From Kineosphaera sp039812485 (lineage in GTDB: Bacteria > Actinomycetota > Actinomycetes > Actinomycetales > Dermatophilaceae): DNA of 7,951 nt. The stretch is from contig JBDIAP010000164.1 of assembly GCA_039812485.1 (NCBI GenBank), positions 1 through 7,951 of the forward strand, written 5' to 3'. Numbering within the stretch: the first letter of the stretch is position 1; each line of letters opens with the position of its first letter. Position numbers and translations under genes: made by a program. The notes beneath the pieces were generated by a model that did not search any database, was not told the DNA's origin, and saw only the letters and a program-made list of their open reading frames with translations. Shown here piece by piece: positions 5,046-7,951 of this stretch.

Positions 5046-6890
5046 GGACTTGGCGAGGTTGCGCGGCTGGTCGACGTCCAGCCCCTTCGCCGTAGCGAGC
5101 TCGCAGGCGAAGACCTGCAGCGGCACGACGGTGAGCAGCGGGTCGAGCATCCACCACGCCTGCGGCACGCGGATCACCTCGTCGGCGAAGGGCAGGACGG
5201 TGTCGTCGCCGTCCTCGGCGATGACGAGGGTGCGGGCGCCGCGAGCCCGGATCTCCTGGATGTTGGAGACCACCTTGTCGTGCAGGTTGTGGGGGCTGTC
5301 GGGGCTCGGCACGACGATGAAGACCGGCTGACCGGGCTCGATGAGCGCGATCGGGCCGTGTTTGAGCTCGCCGGCGGCGAAGCCTTCGGCGTGGATGTAG
5401 GCGAGCTCCTTGAGCTTGAGCGCCCCTTCCATCGCGATCGGGTAGCCGACGTGCCGGCCGAGGAAGAGCACCGAGCGGGTGTCGGCCATGAACCGGGCGA
5501 TCTCCTTGACGCGGTCCATGCGTCCGAGCAGCTCGGTGATCTTCTCGGGCACCCCGGCGAGCTGCTGGATGACCTCGGCGGCGGTCTGGGCCGTCGAACC
5601 GCCCTTGAGCTGCGCGAGGTAGAGACCGAGCAGGTAGCAGGCGGTGATCTGCGCGAGGAACGCCTTCGTCGAGGCGACGGCGATCTCGGGCCCGGCGTGC
5701 GTGTAGAGCACCGCGTCGGACTCGCGCGGGATCGTCGCGCCGTGGGTGTTGCAGATGCTCACGGTCTTGGCGCCGAGCGAGCGGGCGTGTTTGACGGCCA
5801 TGAGCGTGTCCATCGTCTCGCCGGACTGGCTGATGGAGACCACGAGCGTGTTCGGCGTCAGCACCGGGTCGCGGTAGCGGAACTCGTGCGCGAGCTCGAC
5901 CTCGCACTGGATGCGGGCCCAGTGCTCGATCGCGTATTTGGCGACCATGCCGGCGTAGGCGGCTGTGCCGCAGGCGACGATGACGATGCGGTCGACGGCG
6001 CGCAGCTCGTCCTCGCTGATGCGCACCTCGTCGAGGGTGAGCCGGCCGTCGGCGTCGGTGCGGCCGAGGAGCGTGTCGGCCACCGCGTGCGGCTGCTCGT
6101 GGATCTCCTTCTCCATGAAGGTCGCGTAGCCGCCCTTCTCGGCGGCGGCCGCGTCCCACGTCACCTCGAACGGCTTGCCCTCCGCGGGGCTGCCGTCGAA
6201 GCCGATGACCTCGACGGCGTCGGGCGTGATCGTGACGATCTGGTCCTGGCCCATCTCGACCGCGTGCCGTGTGTGGCCGATGAAGGCGGCGACGTCGGAG
6301 CCGAGGAAGTTCTCGCCCTCGCCGAGACCGATGACCAGCGGCGAATTGCGGCGGGAGGCGACGACGGTGTCGGGCTCGTCGGCGTGCACGGCGAGCAGCG
6401 TGAAGGCGCCCTCGAGCGTGTTGACGACCTGGCGCATCGCCTCCGTGAGGTCGCCGGTGGCCTCGTGGGCGCGGGCCAGCAGGTGGGCGGCGACCTCGGT
6501 GTCGGTCTCGGACGTGAACTGCACCCCGTCGGCGAGCAGCCCGCTCTTGAGCGCGTGGAAGTTCTCGATGATCCCGTTGTGGATGACGGCGAGCTTGCCG
6601 TCGGCGCCGCCCCGGTGGGGGTGCGCGTTCTCGTCGGTGGGACCGCCGTGCGTCGCCCACCGGGTGTGCCCGATGGCGGTCGAGGTGTCGGGCAGCGGGT
6701 TTTCTTCGATCGCGTGCCGCAGATTGGCGAGCTTGCCGGCGCGCTTCTTCGTCGCCACATGAGCGCCGTCGACGAGCGCCACACCGGCGGAGTCATAGCC
6801 CCGATATTCCAGTCGCGCAAGGCCTTCCATGACGACGTCCAATGCCCGACCGTCTACGCCCGGGCCGACGTAACCCACAATCCCACACAT
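5031..6890 (-). CDS. glmS: Glutamine--fructose-6-phosphate aminotransferase (isomerizing)
   Basis: Makes glucosamine-6-phosphate from fructose-6-phosphate and glutamine, the first committed step to UDP-GlcNAc and peptidoglycan. The 619-residue product starts MCGIVGYVG; Cys2 becomes the N-terminal nucleophile after Met removal. The class II glutaminase domain (about 2-225) shows EYRGYDSAG at 28-36, TRWATHG at 76-82, HNGIIEN at 104-110 and SETDTE at 127-132. Two SIS domains follow (about 295-430 and 465-605), with ACGTAAYA at 306-313, SQSGETMDT at 355-363, STKAF at 407-411, HAEGFAAGELKHGP at 500-513 and the conserved NLAKSVTVE C-terminus. The frame stays open far upstream of 6890, but Cys2 requires the start at 6890. 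No good Shine-Dalgarno precedes it; TAGGCT sits 7 nt before the ATG, compatible with a leaderless transcript. It is first in the leftward series. Confidence 0.98.
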   Translation of the reverse strand: MCGIVGYVGPGVDGRALDVVMEGLARLEYRGYDSAGVALVDGAHVATKKRAGKLANLRHAIEENPLPDTSTAIGHTRWATHGGPTDENAHPHRGGADGKLAVIHNGIIENFHALKSGLLADGVQFTSETDTEVAAHLLARAHEATGDLTEAMRQVVNTLEGAFTLLAVHADEPDTVVASRRNSPLVIGLGEGENFLGSDVAAFIGHTRHAVEMGQDQIVTITPDAVEVIGFDGSPAEGKPFEVTWDAAAAEKGGYATFMEKEIHEQPHAVADTLLGRTDADGRLTLDEVRISEDELRAVDRIVIVACGTAAYAGMVAKYAIEHWARIQCEVELAHEFRYRDPVLTPNTLVVSISQSGETMDTLMAVKHARSLGAKTVSICNTHGATIPRESDAVLYTHAGPEIAVASTKAFLAQITACYLLGLYLAQLKGGSTAQTAAEVIQQLAGVPEKITELLGRMDRVKEIARFMADTRSVLFLGRHVGYPIAMEGALKLKELAYIHAEGFAAGELKHGPIALIEPGQPVFIVVPSPDSPHNLHDKVVSNIQEIRARGARTLVIAEDGDDTVLPFADEVIRVPQAWWMLDPLLTVVPLQVFACELATAKGLDVDQPRNLAKSVTVE

Positions 6891-6965
6891 GTCGACCAGC
6901 CTACGCGGCAGCTTCCTGCCCACGGTCCACGCGAGGAACGCGTGGTTTTCGGCCAGAATGGCGAG
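6891..6965. promoter_or_regulatory. Divergent glmS/coaA intergenic promoter region
   Basis: This 75-bp gap should hold promoters for both directions. For glmS, the minus strand has TAGGCT (+ 6898-6903), fitting the actinobacterial -10 pattern TANNNT, with 7 nt to the ATG. For coaA, CAGAAT (6954-6959) is a weaker -10 match 6 nt before GTG 6966. Neither gene has a convincing Shine-Dalgarno, so both may be leaderless, which is common in actinobacteria. No clear -35 boxes were found. A short palindrome GGCAG-CTTC-CTGCC (6907-6920) lies just upstream of the glmS -10. These are visual matches only. Confidence 0.4.
6927..6945. repeat. 19-bp inverted repeat between glmS and coaA (candidate operator)
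   Basis: CCACGCG (6927-6933), a 5-bp spacer AGGAA, then the exact reverse complement CGCGTGG (6939-6945). It lies near the middle of the divergent gap, upstream of both candidate -10 elements, where one bound dimer could affect both genes. I do not recognise the motif as the site of a known regulator. Confidence 0.6.
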
Positions 6966-7951
6966 GTGGCCGGCACCGACATCGACGCGACGCTGCTGCG
7001 GGGCAGGCGTGCCCGTGTGCACGCGGCCGGCACCTCGGGCGCCAACATCCCCTCCCCGTATGTCGAGCTGTCGCGCGAGGACTGGTCCCGGCTGCGCCGC
7101 CAGCACCCGCTCGACCTCACCGACTACGACGTCGCGCGCCTGCGTGGCCTGGGCGAGACCCTCGACCTGTCCGAGATCGAGGACGTCTACCTGCCGTTGT
7201 CGCGGCTGCTCAGCTACTACGTCGAGGGCACCGGGCATCTGCACCGCATCACGAGCAACTTCCTCGGGGAGCGCCCGGAGCGCACGCCCTTCGTCATCGG
7301 CGTCGCCGGGTCGGTCGCGGTCGGCAAGTCGACGACCGCGCGCATCCTGCGCGAGCTGCTGTCGCGCTGGCCGTCGACGCCGCGTGTCGAGCTCGTCACG
7401 ACCGACGGTTTCCTCTATCCCAACTCCGAGCTCGAGCGGCGCTCGCTCTTGCACCGCAAGGGATTTCCCGAGTCCTACGACCAGCGCGCGCTGCTGCGCT
7501 TCGTCGCCGAGGTCAAGGCCGGGCGCGAGGAGGTGCGGGCGCCCGTCTACAGCCACCTCACCTACGACATCGTGCGCGACCAGGAGGTCGTCGTGCACCG
7601 TCCCGACGTGCTCATCGTCGAGGGACTCAACGTGCTGCAGGCGCCACGGGTGCGCGAGGACGGCCGCACCGGCCTGGCGGTCAGCGACTTCTTCGACTTC
7701 TCGGTCTATGTCGACGCCAACGTCAACCACATCCGCCGCTGGTATGTCGACCGCTTCCTCACGCTGCGACGCACGGCGTTCGCCAAGCCGGAGTCCTACT
7801 TCCGGCGCTACGCGCAGATGTCCGATCAGGAGGCCCGCGACACGGCCGAGGTCATCTGGCGCACGATCAACGAGCCCAACCTCATGGCCAACGTGCTGAC
7901 CACCCGCGGCCGCGCGACGCTCATCCTCACCAAGGGCCACGACCACCAGGT
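6966..7951 (+). CDS. coaA: Pantothenate kinase, type I (C-terminus cut by window edge)
   Basis: Phosphorylates pantothenate with ATP, the first and usually feedback-controlled step of coenzyme A synthesis. The visible 328 residues carry the prokaryotic type I signature: SPYVELSREDW from residue 30, the P-loop GVAGSVAVGKSTTA at 112-125, TTDGFLYPN at 145-153, HRKGFPESYD at 163-172, PVYSHLTYDI, DVLIVEGLNVLQ, and near the edge WRTINEPNLMANVL and LILTKGHDH. By comparison with the mycobacterial enzyme (about 312 residues), only about ten residues are missing. The start is uncertain: GTG 6966 follows a possible -10 and fits a leaderless start; GTG 7017 would leave only 12 residues before SPYVEL, closer to known homologues; GTG 6942 has AGGA 4 nt upstream but would take in part of the inverted repeat. 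A short Arg/Gly-containing stretch between VLQ and VSDFFDF is a few residues longer than in mycobacteria. Divergent from glmS. Confidence 0.95.
   Translation, partial: MAGTDIDATLLRGRRARVHAAGTSGANIPSPYVELSREDWSRLRRQHPLDLTDYDVARLRGLGETLDLSEIEDVYLPLSRLLSYYVEGTGHLHRITSNFLGERPERTPFVIGVAGSVAVGKSTTARILRELLSRWPSTPRVELVTTDGFLYPNSELERRSLLHRKGFPESYDQRALLRFVAEVKAGREEVRAPVYSHLTYDIVRDQEVVVHRPDVLIVEGLNVLQAPRVREDGRTGLAVSDFFDFSVYVDANVNHIRRWYVDRFLTLRRTAFAKPESYFRRYAQMSDQEARDTAEVIWRTINEPNLMANVLTTRGRATLILTKGHDHQ

Noticed and set aside
4528..6660. Long minus-strand frame overlapping glmS and acpS in another frame.
   Set aside because: The translation is almost entirely Arg/Ala/Gly/Pro, while the overlapping frames encode full-length GlmS and AcpS.
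6891..6965. glmS ribozyme-riboswitch upstream of glmS.
   Set aside because: That ribozyme is known mainly from Firmicutes and needs about 150 nt or more; only 75 bp separate glmS from coaA and no matching core is visible.
6889..7899. Alternative + strand frame across coaA.
   Set aside because: Ser/Arg/Thr-rich translation with no motifs; the adjacent frame encodes the CoaA P-loop and downstream signatures.
6891..7946. Upstream extension of the glmS frame through the gap and antisense to coaA.
   Set aside because: The frame is open because of high G+C, but GlmS needs Cys immediately after the initiator Met (start 6890), and the extension is exactly antisense to well-conserved coaA.

Overview
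The window looks like core chromosome of a high-G+C actinobacterium. Base composition is strongly G+C-rich, third codon positions are nearly all G or C, and GTG starts are common. Gene content and order fit the Micrococcales (a Dermatophilaceae/Intrasporangiaceae-type organism is my guess, from general resemblance only). I see no mobile element, CRISPR array, tRNA, rRNA or sign of recent transfer. I did not find a novel multi-gene system; the interest lies in short repeats, palindromes and low-complexity insertions set into housekeeping genes.

Layout. On the right, coaA (pantothenate kinase) reads rightward from about 6966 and runs off the edge. It diverges across a gap of about 75 bp, which contains a 19-bp inverted repeat, from a leftward series: glmS (6890-5031), acpS (4952-4584), nnr (4430-2700), alr (2530-1241) and a membrane-anchored alpha/beta hydrolase (1244-1, cut by the left edge). 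The hydrolase GTG overlaps the alr stop by 4 bp (GTGA), so those two are almost certainly translationally coupled. The gaps glmS-acpS (78 bp), acpS-nnr (153 bp) and nnr-alr (169 bp) each hold a distinctive short repeat or palindrome. No stretch over 300 bp lacks a gene.

Function. GlmS makes glucosamine-6-phosphate and Alr makes D-alanine, both for peptidoglycan. CoaA starts coenzyme A synthesis and AcpS uses CoA to convert apo-ACP to holo-ACP for fatty acid synthesis. Nnr repairs hydrated NAD(P)H. In many actinobacteria the next gene after this series is tsaE (tRNA t6A modification), expected just left of the window.

Notable features: (i) an 11-unit hexanucleotide repeat inside nnr that encodes an Asp/Thr/Asn tract; (ii) insertions in three consecutive proteins (Nnr, Alr, hydrolase); (iii) a 14-bp unit repeated three times over the glmS stop codon; (iv) an 11-bp unit repeated three times after the nnr stop; (v) a perfect 22-bp G/C-only palindrome upstream of nnr; (vi) the inverted repeat and possible leaderless starts between coaA and glmS.
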